Positions 16,331 through 26,036 of a DNA stretch of 64,000 nucleotides are shown here, piece after piece (positions within the stretch are counted from its first letter, which is position 1; each line of letters starts with the position of its first letter). Origin of the DNA: Robertmurraya sp. FSL R5-0851 (GTDB lineage: Bacteria; Bacillota; Bacilli; Bacillales; Cytobacillaceae); NCBI RefSeq assembly GCF_038002965.1, contig NZ_JBBOOE010000001.1:2771001-2835000 (forward strand), given 5' to 3'. The notes beneath the pieces are model-generated. The model was not told the origin of the DNA and ran no database searches. It saw nothing but the letters and a program-made list of their open reading frames with translations. The position numbers and the translations under genes are program-made.

Positions 16331-17512
16331 TTACTTTAATTGGTGCAAAAGCATTGTAAGTAGAGCATCAGAAGTTATCGTTTTAGCCTCTCCACCTCCT
16401 TGTGCCTTTTTTTCATTTCCTCCACCCTTTCCATTGATCACTGGTAATATTGATTGAGCAAGGTATTTCATATTTATAGCGGCCTGTTCTCTTTGGCAAA
16501 CAAATTGTAGTTTCCCATTAATTTCTGAAACGAAAAGTACATTGACTTCAGGATCGTTAGCCAACACATATCGGGCAATGGTTTGTAGTTCTTGGAGGCC
16601 CTTATCTTTAAATGTAGTTTGAACGACTCTATGGTTTCCTACTTTTATTGTATCTTTTAATAACTCCAGAGCTTCATATTGAAAAATGGTATCCTGTAAA
16701 GACTTAATTTCTTTTTCAAGTGTTTTATTTCTATCAATAAGTCGAATAGCATTAGTCTCTAGTTCATTTTGAGGAGCGTGTAAGAGACTTGTTAACTTTG
16801 AGATAACAGTTGTTTTATCATGTATTTGCTTTCGAACACGGTGTCCACAAACAAACTCAATTCTTGTCTTTTTCTTTTGCCGCTCAGTACCCAAGATAGA
16901 TAGGGCTTGAACTTCACCTGTATTTTGTGGATGTGTACCTCCACAACCGTTATAATCAAATTCAGGAATGATCACCAAGCGAATATTTTCTTCAACTGAA
17001 AGTGTTTTCCGTAGAGGATATTGATTTACTTCCTCTTTTGAAACCCATACTGTCTCAATTTTTCTTTGTTCAAGAATGATCTGATTTGTTAATTGCTCGA
17101 CTTTTTCCAACTCTTGAGAAGAGATATTCTCTACATTGAGATCGATTGTGACTTTTTCTGACCCAAGATGAAAACTAGTTGTCTCATAACCGTATAATTC
17201 TACAAATGCGGCTGTGAGTATATGCTGTCCTGCATGCTGCTGCATATGATCAAATCTTCTTTCCCAATCGATAATTCCCTCTACTTTCGAACCAACAGGA
17301 ATGGAATCATTTATATAATGACGAATTTCCCCATTTACTTCTTCCACATTCGAAACTATTTTTCCGTTAATCGTTCCCGTATCGCATGGCTGTCCTCCAC
17401 CAGTAGGATAAAAGGCAGTCTCACTTAGAACAATATAATCTTCTTCACTTTTCGTAACAGTTGCTACAAAAGTGGATTGATACACATTTTCATAATATAA
17501 TTTGTTTGTCAT
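16331..17512 (-). CDS. alaX: Alanyl-tRNA editing protein, AlaX type
   Basis: Free-standing editing enzyme that hydrolyses Ser- or Gly-tRNA(Ala). 393 residues. The zinc site is HMQQHAGQH (about residues 92-100) with the CGGTH motif (DYNGCGGTHPQNTGEV) further on. The N-terminal part is the AlaRS beta-barrel region (FYPTGGGQPCDTG), and the C-terminus holds a DHHA1-type domain with KGGGNEKKAQGGG, so this is the long AlaX form. ATG start; the ribosome site is weak. Confidence 0.93.
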   Translation of the reverse strand: MTNKLYYENVYQSTFVATVTKSEEDYIVLSETAFYPTGGGQPCDTGTINGKIVSNVEEVNGEIRHYINDSIPVGSKVEGIIDWERRFDHMQQHAGQHILTAAFVELYGYETTSFHLGSEKVTIDLNVENISSQELEKVEQLTNQIILEQRKIETVWVSKEEVNQYPLRKTLSVEENIRLVIIPEFDYNGCGGTHPQNTGEVQALSILGTERQKKKTRIEFVCGHRVRKQIHDKTTVISKLTSLLHAPQNELETNAIRLIDRNKTLEKEIKSLQDTIFQYEALELLKDTIKVGNHRVVQTTFKDKGLQELQTIARYVLANDPEVNVLFVSEINGKLQFVCQREQAAINMKYLAQSILPVINGKGGGNEKKAQGGGEAKTITSDALLTMLLHQLK

Positions 17513-17569
17513 TTTTCTCTAACACTCACTTTCGTTAAGAAATGCTACACCTACTTTATCACAAAAAGA

Positions 17570-17597
17570 AAAGAGGTAGCTATTTCTACCTCTCTCC
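17570..17597 (-). terminator. Terminator of the first ABC-2 operon
   Basis: GAGGTAG pairs with CTACCTC; on the minus strand the stem is followed by a T-rich stretch (CTTTTCTTTTTG). Confidence 0.7.
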
Positions 17598-17602
17598 TTG
17601 TT

Positions 17603-18550
17603 TTATATACTCACATCACGTTTTTGAAAATAAACAAACGTCGCAATCATAAACACAATATAATATACTGAAAGAATTGATAGGGAACCAGCTAAGGTAA
17701 TATTTTGCAAAATCTTATCTTGGAAGGCAAACACAGTTAAGTCCAGATGAGGAAAAATAAGAAACTTTGCCCACGTATACTCCTCAGCTAGCATGATAAT
17801 AAGCCCTCCTAATGTAGATGAGACAAATAGAACAAAAATTCCTATGCCTACTGCTACAGCCTGACTTTTAAAGAGAGTGGATAGCATAAAGGAGATTGTA
17901 GTAATCATAAGCAAGCTAGGAAGAAAATAGACTGTTTTTAAGAGAAACTGTGTACCAAGTACGGCCTCTTTTTGCCCGTCTAAGGTATATTCGAAAAATG
18001 GTGTATGAAAATCTCCAAACCCAAAAAATAATATTCCTACAATGAAACCTGAGATAAATAATGCTGCCATTAAAATCAATGCGTTAATTATTACTGCCAC
18101 ATACTTTGACAATAAGATTTTCCATCTTTTATGCGGCCTTATTAATAGCTGTTTAATGGTGCCATCTGAAAACTCAGCAGCGACAATCGCACTAGCAACA
18201 ATCACAGAAAACAAGGTCACCAGTGTTGTTACACCTATAACTACATCGTTCATAAAATGCCAATTGGTTTTTGCAGTTGGATTTATGTTTTCTTCGAGAA
18301 ATCTTTCATTTTGTTTGATTTGGTCTTTTAGCCATGTGGGATCTTGGTCGGCAGGAATTTGCTCGATTTCTTGTTTATACTGAGCATTCTGTGCTTCTAA
18401 ATTTTCACGCCAGTTTTCATCTACTTCTCCATTTACTCTTTGATAAATAAATCCACCAATCACCATCGCAACTACTAGTATAGCAATATAAATCCAACTT
18501 GCCCGTTTCTCAAAGATTTTTATCATTTCATTTTGAATAAGTCCGATCAC
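17603..18550 (-). CDS. ABC-2 type permease
   Basis: 315 residues with about six membrane segments and a large extracytoplasmic loop after TM1 (charged region to about residue 85), the layout of ABC-2 permeases of the bacitracin/lantibiotic-export or YhcI-like type. The motif IVAAEFSDGTIKQLLIRPHKRWKILLSK is typical. GTG start overlaps the ATPase stop by four bases and has GGAGG ten bases upstream. Forms an exporter with the ATPase; the substrate is unknown. A paralogous pair lies at 34620-36501. Confidence 0.88.
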   Translation of the reverse strand: MIGLIQNEMIKIFEKRASWIYIAILVVAMVIGGFIYQRVNGEVDENWRENLEAQNAQYKQEIEQIPADQDPTWLKDQIKQNERFLEENINPTAKTNWHFMNDVVIGVTTLVTLFSVIVASAIVAAEFSDGTIKQLLIRPHKRWKILLSKYVAVIINALILMAALFISGFIVGILFFGFGDFHTPFFEYTLDGQKEAVLGTQFLLKTVYFLPSLLMITTISFMLSTLFKSQAVAVGIGIFVLFVSSTLGGLIIMLAEEYTWAKFLIFPHLDLTVFAFQDKILQNITLAGSLSILSVYYIVFMIATFVYFQKRDVSI

Positions 18551-19485
18551 ATCGATTCCTCCTTCTTTTCTTTATTTGTAATCTCAAGGAAGCGATCTTC
18601 AAGTGATGTTTTTATATAAGAAATTTCATACACTTGTAAGTCGTTGGAGACAAACAACTGATTTGCCCTAGCAACTGTCTCCCGATCCATAGATGCATAT
18701 AAATATCCTCTCTCTACCTTTCTTTCTTCACCCAAATTTTGATTTACTAATAAATTAAAGGCTTGTTCTGTGTTGTTTACCTCAAACATTACCTGTTGTT
18801 TTGTTTGATGGCTCATATTATTAGATTCATTCATTCGGGATATATGTGTTAATTTGCCTTTTTCTATTATCGCAAAACGATCACACATCAGTTCCATTTC
18901 TGAAAGCAAGTGGGAAGAGACCAATACAGATATCCCTTGATTCACTAATAATCTTAAATAATCACGAAATTCCCTTATACCTTGTGGATCAAGTCCGTTT
19001 GTCGGTTCATCAAGAATGAGGATGCTTGGACTATGTAATAAAGCCTGAGCAACTCCGAGTCTTTGTCTCATTCCAAGGGAATATGTTCTTACTTTCTGGT
19101 GGATCGCTTGTTCAAGACCGACCAAGCGAATTACCTCATCAAGCCTTTCAGTTGAAACCTCTCTAGTAGCCATTCTCATATAATGCTTTAGGTTTTTCAT
19201 TCCACTCATATATTTATAGAATTCTGGATTTTCTACAATGGCCCCTATTTCACCCATTGCATCTTTAAATGATTGATCTAGATCATGTCCATTTATGACT
19301 ACTTTTCCTTCTGTACGATTAATTAAGTGAACGATCATTCGAATGATCGTTGTTTTTCCAGCTCCGTTTGGACCAAGTAAACCAAAGATTTCCCCTTTTT
19401 CAATTTGGAAAGTTACGTTTTCAACAATCAGTTTTTTCCCTATTTTCTTTGTAAGGTTGTTAACTTCTAGAGCATATTGAGTCAT
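18547..19485 (-). CDS. ABC transporter ATPase (BcrA-like)
   Basis: Nucleotide-binding subunit, about 312 residues. Walker A GPNGAGKTT, signature SLGMRQRLGVAQALL, Walker B ILILDEPTNGLDP, and H-loop SSHLLSEME. The ATG at 19485 is chosen because AAGGGTG lies just before it; the in-frame ATG at 19503 has no site. The gene is four bases ahead of its permease. Such pairs export peptides or lipids or protect against cell-wall antibiotics; no response regulator is next to it. Confidence 0.92.
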   Translation of the reverse strand: MTQYALEVNNLTKKIGKKLIVENVTFQIEKGEIFGLLGPNGAGKTTIIRMIVHLINRTEGKVVINGHDLDQSFKDAMGEIGAIVENPEFYKYMSGMKNLKHYMRMATREVSTERLDEVIRLVGLEQAIHQKVRTYSLGMRQRLGVAQALLHSPSILILDEPTNGLDPQGIREFRDYLRLLVNQGISVLVSSHLLSEMELMCDRFAIIEKGKLTHISRMNESNNMSHQTKQQVMFEVNNTEQAFNLLVNQNLGEERKVERGYLYASMDRETVARANQLFVSNDLQVYEISYIKTSLEDRFLEITNKEKKEESM

Positions 19486-19716
19486 TTTCACCCTTCTTTC
19501 CATCTTTTATATAGCACCTATTTCTATACGATTAAAATTGGATAAAGTTACAAATTATTATTTATTTTCAATTGTTTCCTCATTCACTCTGTTAAAATAA
19601 TACTAGATGACTGTTTGAGCAATTGAATAAACTACTTCCCGATTACCATTATCTTTTGTATAATTGGAACTTATGGGAACAACAATATGTTTAGAATATT
19701 TTTAAAGAGGTTTATT

Positions 19717-21072
19717 ATGAAAATTAGTTCGAAAATCTTTATGGAAAAGCTTTCATCTGTTCAAATTATTGTGTTGTTTTATATCATTGCGGTAGGTATT
19801 TCTACTCTTCTTTTACTAATCCCTGTTGCACTAAAACCAGGTGAAGAGCTCTCTTTTGTTGATGCTTTATTTACTGCGGCAAGTGCGGTAAGTGTCACTG
19901 GATTATCAACAATAACTATTGCAGAGAAGTTTAGTACTACAGGTATGTTTATATTAACTTTCATCCTCCAATTTGGTGGAATTGGGATTATGACTCTGGG
20001 AACATTCATTTGGTTGGTAATGGGAAAAAAAATTGGACTCAGAGAAAGAAAATTAATCATGACAGACCAAAATCAATCGACCTTATCAGGACTTGTACAG
20101 CTTATGAGACAGATACTTTTCCTTATTATATTAATTGAAATTATCGGTTCATTGGTTTTAGGTGCTTATTTACTGCGTTACTACCCTGACTGGCCTGAAG
20201 CATTATTACACGGATTTTTTATGAGTGTTAGTGCAACAACCAATGGCGGCTTTGATATTACCGGTAAATCCCTTCATCCTTATGCAGGTGATTACTTTGT
20301 TCAACTAGTCAATATCATTTTAATTGTGTTAGGGGCTATAGGATTTCCTGTATTAATTGAAGTTAGGCATTTCTTATTTAGGAAAGAAGATACCCTTTTC
20401 CGTTTCAGCTTATTTACGAAAATAACATCAACCACTTTTATACTATTAGTAGTGATTGGAACCATACTCATCATCCTTTTTGAATATAACGCATTTTTTG
20501 CAGGGAAATCTTGGCATGAATCTTTCTTCTATGCGTTCTTCCAATCCGTATCGTCTCGTAGTGGTGGACTATCAACAATGAACGTGAATGAATTCACTAC
20601 ACCAACGTTACTCATTTTATGTATACTTATGTTTATTGGAGCATCCCCAAGCAGTGTTGGGGGAGGAATACGAACCACTTCATTAGCAATTATGATGCTT
20701 AGTATCTTCAGCTATGCCAAGGGAAAAGATACAATTAAAGTATTTAAAAAAGAAATACTGCAGGAAGACATTCTTAAATCCTATATTGTAATAACAACAG
20801 CTATAATGATTTGTTCAGCAGCTGTGATCACCATTGCCGTGCTAGAACCATCGATAGGTCTTATGCCAATCCTTTTTGAAGTCTGTTCTGCATTTGGAAC
20901 CACTGGATTATCTATGGGGATTACTTCCGAATTAAGTGTCGCAAGTAAGCTAGTCATAATTTTGGTCATGTTTATTGGCCGTATAGGTATCTTCTCTTTC
21001 CTATTTATCATTCGTGGAAACCCAGTTAAAGAAAAGTTTCATTATCCTAAAGAACGAATTATTATTGGTTAG
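19717..21072 (+). CDS. ktrD: Potassium uptake channel subunit (KtrB/KtrD family)
   Basis: Na+-dependent K+ translocation subunit, 451 residues, four M1-P-M2 repeats. The four pore loops are visible: SVTGLSTI, ATTNGGFD, SSRSGGLSTM and FGTTGLSMG, each with the selectivity Gly. ATG at 19717 follows AAAGAGG by six bases; the ATG at 19687 lacks a site. There is no ktrA/ktrC gene next to it and no c-di-AMP riboswitch upstream, which fits the lone KtrD arrangement rather than KtrAB. The D versus B choice is inference. Confidence 0.88.
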   Translation: MKISSKIFMEKLSSVQIIVLFYIIAVGISTLLLLIPVALKPGEELSFVDALFTAASAVSVTGLSTITIAEKFSTTGMFILTFILQFGGIGIMTLGTFIWLVMGKKIGLRERKLIMTDQNQSTLSGLVQLMRQILFLIILIEIIGSLVLGAYLLRYYPDWPEALLHGFFMSVSATTNGGFDITGKSLHPYAGDYFVQLVNIILIVLGAIGFPVLIEVRHFLFRKEDTLFRFSLFTKITSTTFILLVVIGTILIILFEYNAFFAGKSWHESFFYAFFQSVSSRSGGLSTMNVNEFTTPTLLILCILMFIGASPSSVGGGIRTTSLAIMMLSIFSYAKGKDTIKVFKKEILQEDILKSYIVITTAIMICSAAVITIAVLEPSIGLMPILFEVCSAFGTTGLSMGITSELSVASKLVIILVMFIGRIGIFSFLFIIRGNPVKEKFHYPKERIIIG

Positions 21073-21083
21073 ATATAGTAAAG

Positions 21084-21121
21084 TAAAAACTCCACTGTTT
21101 TGAGCAAAGGAGTTTTTTTTA
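21084..21121 (+). terminator. Terminator of ktrD
   Basis: AAAACTCC pairs with GGAGTTTT across ACTGTTTTGAGCAAA, then eight T. Confidence 0.85.
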
Positions 21122-21211
21122 TACTAATGGTGGAGTTTTCTTTTTAATTTCGATTTGCTTGATTTTATTATCATATTTCCTTTATTTTTGACTAAAACAA
21201 AATTATTATTA

Positions 21212-21280
21212 ATAAACAAAGACGATGTGATACTTACAATTCCAGGTAGTGTGTGCTAAACTATTATTGTCTTTAGACAT
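21212..21280 (-). pseudogene. tnpA: IS200 transposase TnpA, N-terminal stub
   Basis: ATG at 21280 opens MSKDNNSLAHTTWNCKYHIVF, the usual start of IS200-type Y1 transposases, in which KYRR would follow VFAP. The frame stops three codons later, and the catalytic HUH and Tyr are absent. The GGAGGAAG site ahead of it is sequestered in the leader hairpin. Confidence 0.85.
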
Positions 21281-21400
21281 GGGACTTCCTCCGTGCTGGT
21301 ATTTTGGTTGGCGAACCAAAAATATTTTAGCACCATGAGGAAGTTTTTTTAATACCACGCTGAAAGCTTTTTGGAACCCCGGGCCTAGCCCGGGGTTTTC
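21212..21400 (-). mobile_element. 5' fragment of an IS200/IS605-family element
   Basis: On the minus strand: a 10-bp GC hairpin (AACCCCGGGC and GCCCGGGGTT, 21375-21397), a large hairpin covering 21284-21344 whose last arm contains the ribosome site GGAGG, then the first 20 or so codons of TnpA. Everything after that is missing. This is the left part of an IS200-type element with its leader. The exact left tip cannot be fixed. Confidence 0.75.
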
Positions 21401-21445
21401 GTTTCCATAAAAAACAGAAGCATGAATATTCATGCTTCTCGTATC

Positions 21446-22807
21446 TTATACCGGAACACCGACAAAGAACTCATTATAAAGTGCTTTTACAGCATGCTTT
21501 TCATCCGCTTCTTTGACACCAAACATCATACTTACTTCAGATGAACCTTGGTTAATCATCTCAATATTCACACCAGCATCGGCAAGAGCCTTCGCAGCTT
21601 TTGCTGTTGTTCCAACATTTTGTCTCATGCCTTCACCAACAATCATGATTAAAGCCAAATCGTGCTCAACCTTCACTTCATCTGCATGCAATTCAGTGAG
21701 AATTAGGTTTACAATACGTTGTTCTGTTTCGTAATCCATTTGATCCTGACGTAAAATAACAGAAATATCATCAATTCCTGACGGAGTATGCTCGTAGGAC
21801 ATTCCATGTTCTTCTAATATTCTTAATAATCTACTTCCAAAACCGATTTCTCTGTTCATTAAATATTTTCCAACATAAATACTACAGAACCCTTTATCAC
21901 TTGCAATTCCTGTTACAGGACCATTTTGAACACTACGCTGATGAACAATTAAAGTCCCTGGTGATAGCGGGTTATTCGTGTTTTTTACCTGTACTGGAAT
22001 TCCTGCCCTAAAAGCTGGAATTAATGCTTCATCGTGAAATACAGAAAATCCAGCGTAAGAAAGTTCTCTCATTTCACGGTAAGTAAGTTCTTTTATTTCT
22101 TTTGGGTCTTGAACCAGATTTGGATTTACGGAATAAACAGCATCTACGTCCGTGAAATTTTCATACAGATCTGCTTTTATTCCATTCGCTAAGATCGAGC
22201 CTGTAATATCGGAACCACTTCTTGAAAAAGTTACAACATTTCCCGCCTTTGTATATCCGAAAAACCCAGGGAAGATCAAAATCCCATCTTCTTCTCGTAG
22301 TTTATATAGATTGTCATAAGATTCCTGTAATACTTGTGCATTTCCTGTCTCATCAGTAACAAACAATCCAGCTTCCTTTGGATTGATGTATTTTGCCTGC
22401 ACTCCTTTTGATTGAAAGAACTTCGCAACTAATTTTGCATTATTGTCTTCACCAGCCGCTTTAAGAGCCTCCATATAGTGGTCTGGATTGGATTTATCTG
22501 CGGATAATAAAGAGTGTAAAGTATTTCTAATCTCTTCTGTAATATCTGATGAGAGATTAAGTTCCTTAACAATACTATCGTAGCGATCGATTATTTCCTC
22601 TAATGTAGCACTTGTATCTTCACCATTCAATCCTTGCTCAGCGCAATGGATCAACAAATCTGTCACTTTGATATCATCTGATTTTCTCTTTCCTGGTGCT
22701 GATACAACAATTACCTTTCGACTAGGATCAGCTATGACGATTTGAAATACTTTTTGTAACTGCTCTCCATTTGCTAAAGATGATCCTCCGAATTTTGCTA
22801 CCTTCAT
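21446..22807 (-). CDS. yclM: Aspartate kinase (YclM/ThrD type)
   Basis: First enzyme of the aspartate pathway to lysine, threonine and methionine. 453 residues. The N-terminus KFGGSSLANGEQ is the phosphate-binding region; the kinase domain runs to about 290 (GFFGYTKAGNVVTFSRSGSDITGS), and two ACT domains follow (GFCSIYVGKYLMNREIGFG ... ALIMIVGEGMRQNVGTTAKA). The single-chain form without an alternative internal start resembles B. subtilis aspartokinase III. ATG follows AGGGGATG. No lysine riboswitch is seen upstream. Monocistronic. Confidence 0.93.
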   Translation of the reverse strand: MKVAKFGGSSLANGEQLQKVFQIVIADPSRKVIVVSAPGKRKSDDIKVTDLLIHCAEQGLNGEDTSATLEEIIDRYDSIVKELNLSSDITEEIRNTLHSLLSADKSNPDHYMEALKAAGEDNNAKLVAKFFQSKGVQAKYINPKEAGLFVTDETGNAQVLQESYDNLYKLREEDGILIFPGFFGYTKAGNVVTFSRSGSDITGSILANGIKADLYENFTDVDAVYSVNPNLVQDPKEIKELTYREMRELSYAGFSVFHDEALIPAFRAGIPVQVKNTNNPLSPGTLIVHQRSVQNGPVTGIASDKGFCSIYVGKYLMNREIGFGSRLLRILEEHGMSYEHTPSGIDDISVILRQDQMDYETEQRIVNLILTELHADEVKVEHDLALIMIVGEGMRQNVGTTAKAAKALADAGVNIEMINQGSSEVSMMFGVKEADEKHAVKALYNEFFVGVPV

Positions 22808-22996
22808 GTAAACATCCCCTGATAAATAAAATTTATATTTATTATCGCTTCAAAGGAGTAAAGAATCAAGCATTTTTTCCTCATTAGATGGACAAATGTA
22901 TTTTTAGAGAGGACAATATGGTTTTTCATGTTTCTCTTCCCTTTGGTGAATGGAAAATGAACTTACGTTTACAATATGTAAAAAGGAGTGAAAGCT

Positions 22997-23443
22997 ATGC
23001 ACACAAATTTTAGAATCATTCTTTTTAAGTTCATTGCTTGTTTGATTATATTTACTATTGCCTTTGACCTGTTCTTTGAAGCCGGGGTATCTGAAGTCTT
23101 GTCATTCAGCATTTTGGTAACCATAGTTTCCTATTTCATAGGAGATAAAATAATCTTACCGAGGGTTGGAAACCGAGCGGCTGTTGTTATCGATTTTTTC
23201 ACTGTCTATGCGATTGTATGGATTTTTGGAAACATACTTTTACACAGCTATGAACAGATTGCATGGGGAAGTATTATAGCAGCAACATTGATTGGAATTT
23301 CTGAAGTGTTTGTACATTTATTTATTTTAGGTCGAGTAAGCGCAGCGACTCCTATGGAAGAAAAAAGACCTCTAAGACCGTCTCAGAAGCTAGCATTTGG
23401 GACAGAATTTGCTGAAGAGTCGGATCCTCGAAAGAAAAACTAA
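22997..23443 (+). CDS. DUF2512 (YndM-like) membrane protein
   Basis: 148 residues with four hydrophobic segments filling most of the chain and a short polar C-terminal tail. The pattern IGDKIILPRVGNRAAVVIDF is typical of the Bacillus YndM family, whose function is not known to me. ATG at 22997 is chosen because AAGGAG (22983-22988) lies eight bases upstream; the GTG at 22988 overlaps it. It ends in a strong terminator shared with the sigma-factor gene on the other strand. Confidence 0.85.
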   Translation: MHTNFRIILFKFIACLIIFTIAFDLFFEAGVSEVLSFSILVTIVSYFIGDKIILPRVGNRAAVVIDFFTVYAIVWIFGNILLHSYEQIAWGSIIAATLIGISEVFVHLFILGRVSAATPMEEKRPLRPSQKLAFGTEFAEESDPRKKN

Positions 23444-23444
23444 A

Positions 23445-23480
23445 AACGTTACTGCTGTGGAGCAGTAACGTTCCTTCTTT
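23445..23480. terminator. Terminator between DUF2512 and sigma-factor genes
   Basis: AACGTTACTGCT (23445-23456) and AGCAGTAACGTT (23461-23472), loop GTGG, perfect 12-bp stem. Confidence 0.85.
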
Positions 23481-23494
23481 ATGTTCAAAAAATG

Positions 23495-24016
23495 TCATGC
23501 ATAGTTTTTTTCTGCTAAATGCATCGATAATTTTTTCCTAGCTCTGTGTAACACGGTTTTGACATTGTTTTGATTAAGATGTAATGTTTCAGCAATTTCT
23601 TTTTCCTTCATCCCTTCAACTACCTTTAGATGAAGCACAGATTGTTGATTGGCAGTCAGTACACCAAAGGCTTTTGTTATTTCATTATGTAATAACAAAG
23701 AACTCACCTCTTCTTCTACATTTTTATGAGATGCGACCTCTTGGTAAGTAATTTCCGTTTCAAGTACTTCATTTCGTCTTTTTTCTTTCCTCACAAAATC
23801 AATCGCTGTTCTCGAAGCAATGGAAGATAGCCATGAGCGGAGCTTCGCATCATCAATGACGGTATCTATTTTTCGAAATGCTTTGAAATACGTTTCTTGT
23901 ACTACGTCCTGTGCTAAATGGTAATCTCTAGTGATACCGAAGGCGATATGAAATAGAAGTTTTTGATGACTATAGCAAATCGTCATCATATCTTCCTTCG
24001 ATAATTGCTCATTCAT
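23495..24016 (-). CDS. Sigma-70 family (ECF-type) RNA polymerase sigma factor
   Basis: 173 residues with region 2 (DVVQETYFKAFRKI, residues about 36-50; LRSWLSSIASRTAIDFVRKEKRR) and region 4 (LKVVEGMKEKEIAETLHLNQNNVKTVLHRARKKL) and no region 3, as in ECF sigma factors. ATG at 24016 lies seven bases after GGAGG. It begins 28 bases after the permease of the GntR-ABC cluster and probably belongs to that transcript. There is no anti-sigma gene next to it, so its control may come from the GntR regulator or from the ABC protein. Target promoters are unknown. Confidence 0.88.
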   Translation of the reverse strand: MNEQLSKEDMMTICYSHQKLLFHIAFGITRDYHLAQDVVQETYFKAFRKIDTVIDDAKLRSWLSSIASRTAIDFVRKEKRRNEVLETEITYQEVASHKNVEEEVSSLLLHNEITKAFGVLTANQQSVLHLKVVEGMKEKEIAETLHLNQNNVKTVLHRARKKLSMHLAEKNYA

Positions 24017-24044
24017 GATCACTCCTCCCTTTCCCCGTAATTAA

Positions 24045-26036
24045 TTATTTAAATTGTTCAGTTACAAATGCAGGTGTATTGCTCTTGTCAAACGTTCCTA
24101 AATAAGGGTCCTGTTGATTTTTAAATTTATAGGCGACTACGTACGTTTTTTTACTATCTGGTAAATAAGCATCTTCCGTAATATCCATCAGTTCTTTTAT
24201 TTGACCTTTCGTTTTGAAGGTTTTGGCGTTTGGATGATTATTCATATTAGTAAAAACTTCATGATTTGAGTATCCATCAGGATTAATTTCGAGGTCTTCT
24301 TTTTCAAGAACCACAGCATAATCGATGTCTTCCTCCGATATAAAGGCATTATCAAGTAGTTCTTTCTCACCTAACCAATTTTCGAGCCTTTGGTAGGTAT
24401 CTAAGGCAGGGAGATCTGCGTATCCGTAGTATTCCTTACTATTATTCAAAGAAAAGGAAATATGAGACTGAAAAGACTTGGAGCTATACATCTCTTCATA
24501 CGTTGAGGCTAGTATATCTTCCTTTATTATTGATAGAAATTCCTTAATATCCGCTTTCTCAGAAATTACGGCACGATCATTTTTATAACCCATTGACTCA
24601 ATAGTTATCATGTTAATTTCATCCATTGTTAAATTGAACACTGGATAGGTTACCTCTTTATATTCCTTTGATTCATGAATAGGTTTGTAGTATGCCAAAT
24701 AATCCTCTTTGTTTATTTCGTATTCACGAACCAATTTTTTTCCGTTCTTTAACTCATACACAAAAAAGGCGGTTTCGTATGGTTCACCTAATGCTCTTTT
24801 ACTTTCTTTATTGAAAAGTATCTGCTTATGCAAATCGTGAACTAATTGAATGTTAGTGTTTTCATTTAGATAGAAGGTATCTTTTGAATAGCCACTTTGC
24901 TCAGGATTCAAGTAAAGATACGGACCATCGCTTAAATGCACCCTTTGAATATCCTCTATCTCTGGAATTCGATTCTCATAGTTAGTTAGATCAAACTGAA
25001 AAATAGCAATAATTACTATCAGAATACCTCCATAGTATAGATAATAACCTTTAAGATGACCAAATACTCTCCATGTTTTATGAAGTAGAATTTCAGCTAG
25101 TACATAACCAAAAAAGGATCCAAATAGATATCCGAAGAATAGCCATCCTTCGGATACCACACGATAGTCACCGAAGTAGGCAGCCGCCAATAATGCACAG
25201 CAAACAGTCATACCTAATTTCAATATTGGTTTTAATATTGGAAAAATAACGGCTTGTGATACAGATTCCGGTTTCCTCTTCTTATAAAGTACTAAACTAA
25301 GGAAATACAATAATACAGATATACCAGCATAAATCCATAAAGGTAATTCATTTGAAATCTTTTGTATTCCTTCTAACATGGTAAGTGGAGATAAATATAG
25401 TATTTTTCCGTTAAGATGATAACTATCTGGAAAACCAAACATAAAAAACTTTAGGTTAAATGCACCTAATATAAATAATCCAACTGGTAAAAGCAGAAAA
25501 ACATACGATAGAATACCTTGTACAATAGAAATACCTGTGACCATACCGATAAACACTGTACTAATATATATGATGGTATTAAAAAGAATTGTCATCCCTA
25601 ACCAATAAAAAATAGAGTCAATGACTAAAATAGATTGTAGATCCAGCACACTACGCTGAACGAAAACAATCACTGCAATAATGACTACAGGTATGTTTAT
25701 CATAAACCAACCAGATAGGGTGTATTGATGGAATAACTTTTGTCTATTTACTGGCAAACTATGAATAAGATCTGAGCTTTGTTTTGACTGCATAAAATGA
25801 AACAAGAACAATGGCAATAAAACTGGCACAGCTATTAGTAAAATATATTGAAGCTCCAGATTGTATTGAAACACATTCGCGGGTTCAAACATCAAACGCT
25901 CATTTGTAGTGCTCATTAATATTTCAAATGGAATAGCAAACAACAAAACAAGAAAATAAATAATAGATACCCAGCCTGAGCTTCTAAGTATTAATTTTGA
26001 TATCTCTGTGTTAAGTAAAGATGTTCTTGATGGCAT
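24045..26036 (-). CDS. Large ABC transporter permease with DUF6449-type C-terminus
   Basis: 663 residues. The N-terminal half has about ten membrane segments (ABC-2-like, HFMQSKQSSDLIHSLPVNRQKLFHQY); after about residue 360 comes a polar extracytoplasmic domain with repeated references to Tyr-rich beta structure, as in DUF6449 proteins next to YtrB-like ATPases. ATG at 26036 is chosen since GGAGG lies nine bases upstream; it overlaps the ATPase gene by 26 bases. The set resembles the ytrABC part of the B. subtilis ytr operon, which responds to cell-wall antibiotics; that function is inferred. Confidence 0.85.
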   Translation of the reverse strand: MPSRTSLLNTEISKLILRSSGWVSIIYFLVLLFAIPFEILMSTTNERLMFEPANVFQYNLELQYILLIAVPVLLPLFLFHFMQSKQSSDLIHSLPVNRQKLFHQYTLSGWFMINIPVVIIAVIVFVQRSVLDLQSILVIDSIFYWLGMTILFNTIIYISTVFIGMVTGISIVQGILSYVFLLLPVGLFILGAFNLKFFMFGFPDSYHLNGKILYLSPLTMLEGIQKISNELPLWIYAGISVLLYFLSLVLYKKRKPESVSQAVIFPILKPILKLGMTVCCALLAAAYFGDYRVVSEGWLFFGYLFGSFFGYVLAEILLHKTWRVFGHLKGYYLYYGGILIVIIAIFQFDLTNYENRIPEIEDIQRVHLSDGPYLYLNPEQSGYSKDTFYLNENTNIQLVHDLHKQILFNKESKRALGEPYETAFFVYELKNGKKLVREYEINKEDYLAYYKPIHESKEYKEVTYPVFNLTMDEINMITIESMGYKNDRAVISEKADIKEFLSIIKEDILASTYEEMYSSKSFQSHISFSLNNSKEYYGYADLPALDTYQRLENWLGEKELLDNAFISEEDIDYAVVLEKEDLEINPDGYSNHEVFTNMNNHPNAKTFKTKGQIKELMDITEDAYLPDSKKTYVVAYKFKNQQDPYLGTFDKSNTPAFVTEQFK

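Noticed and set aside
19504..19716. c-di-AMP (ydaO) riboswitch upstream of the K+ channel gene
   Set aside because: No GC-rich conserved core is seen in this AT-rich region.
22808..22996. Lysine riboswitch upstream of the aspartokinase gene
   Set aside because: The leader is short and shows none of the L-box motifs.
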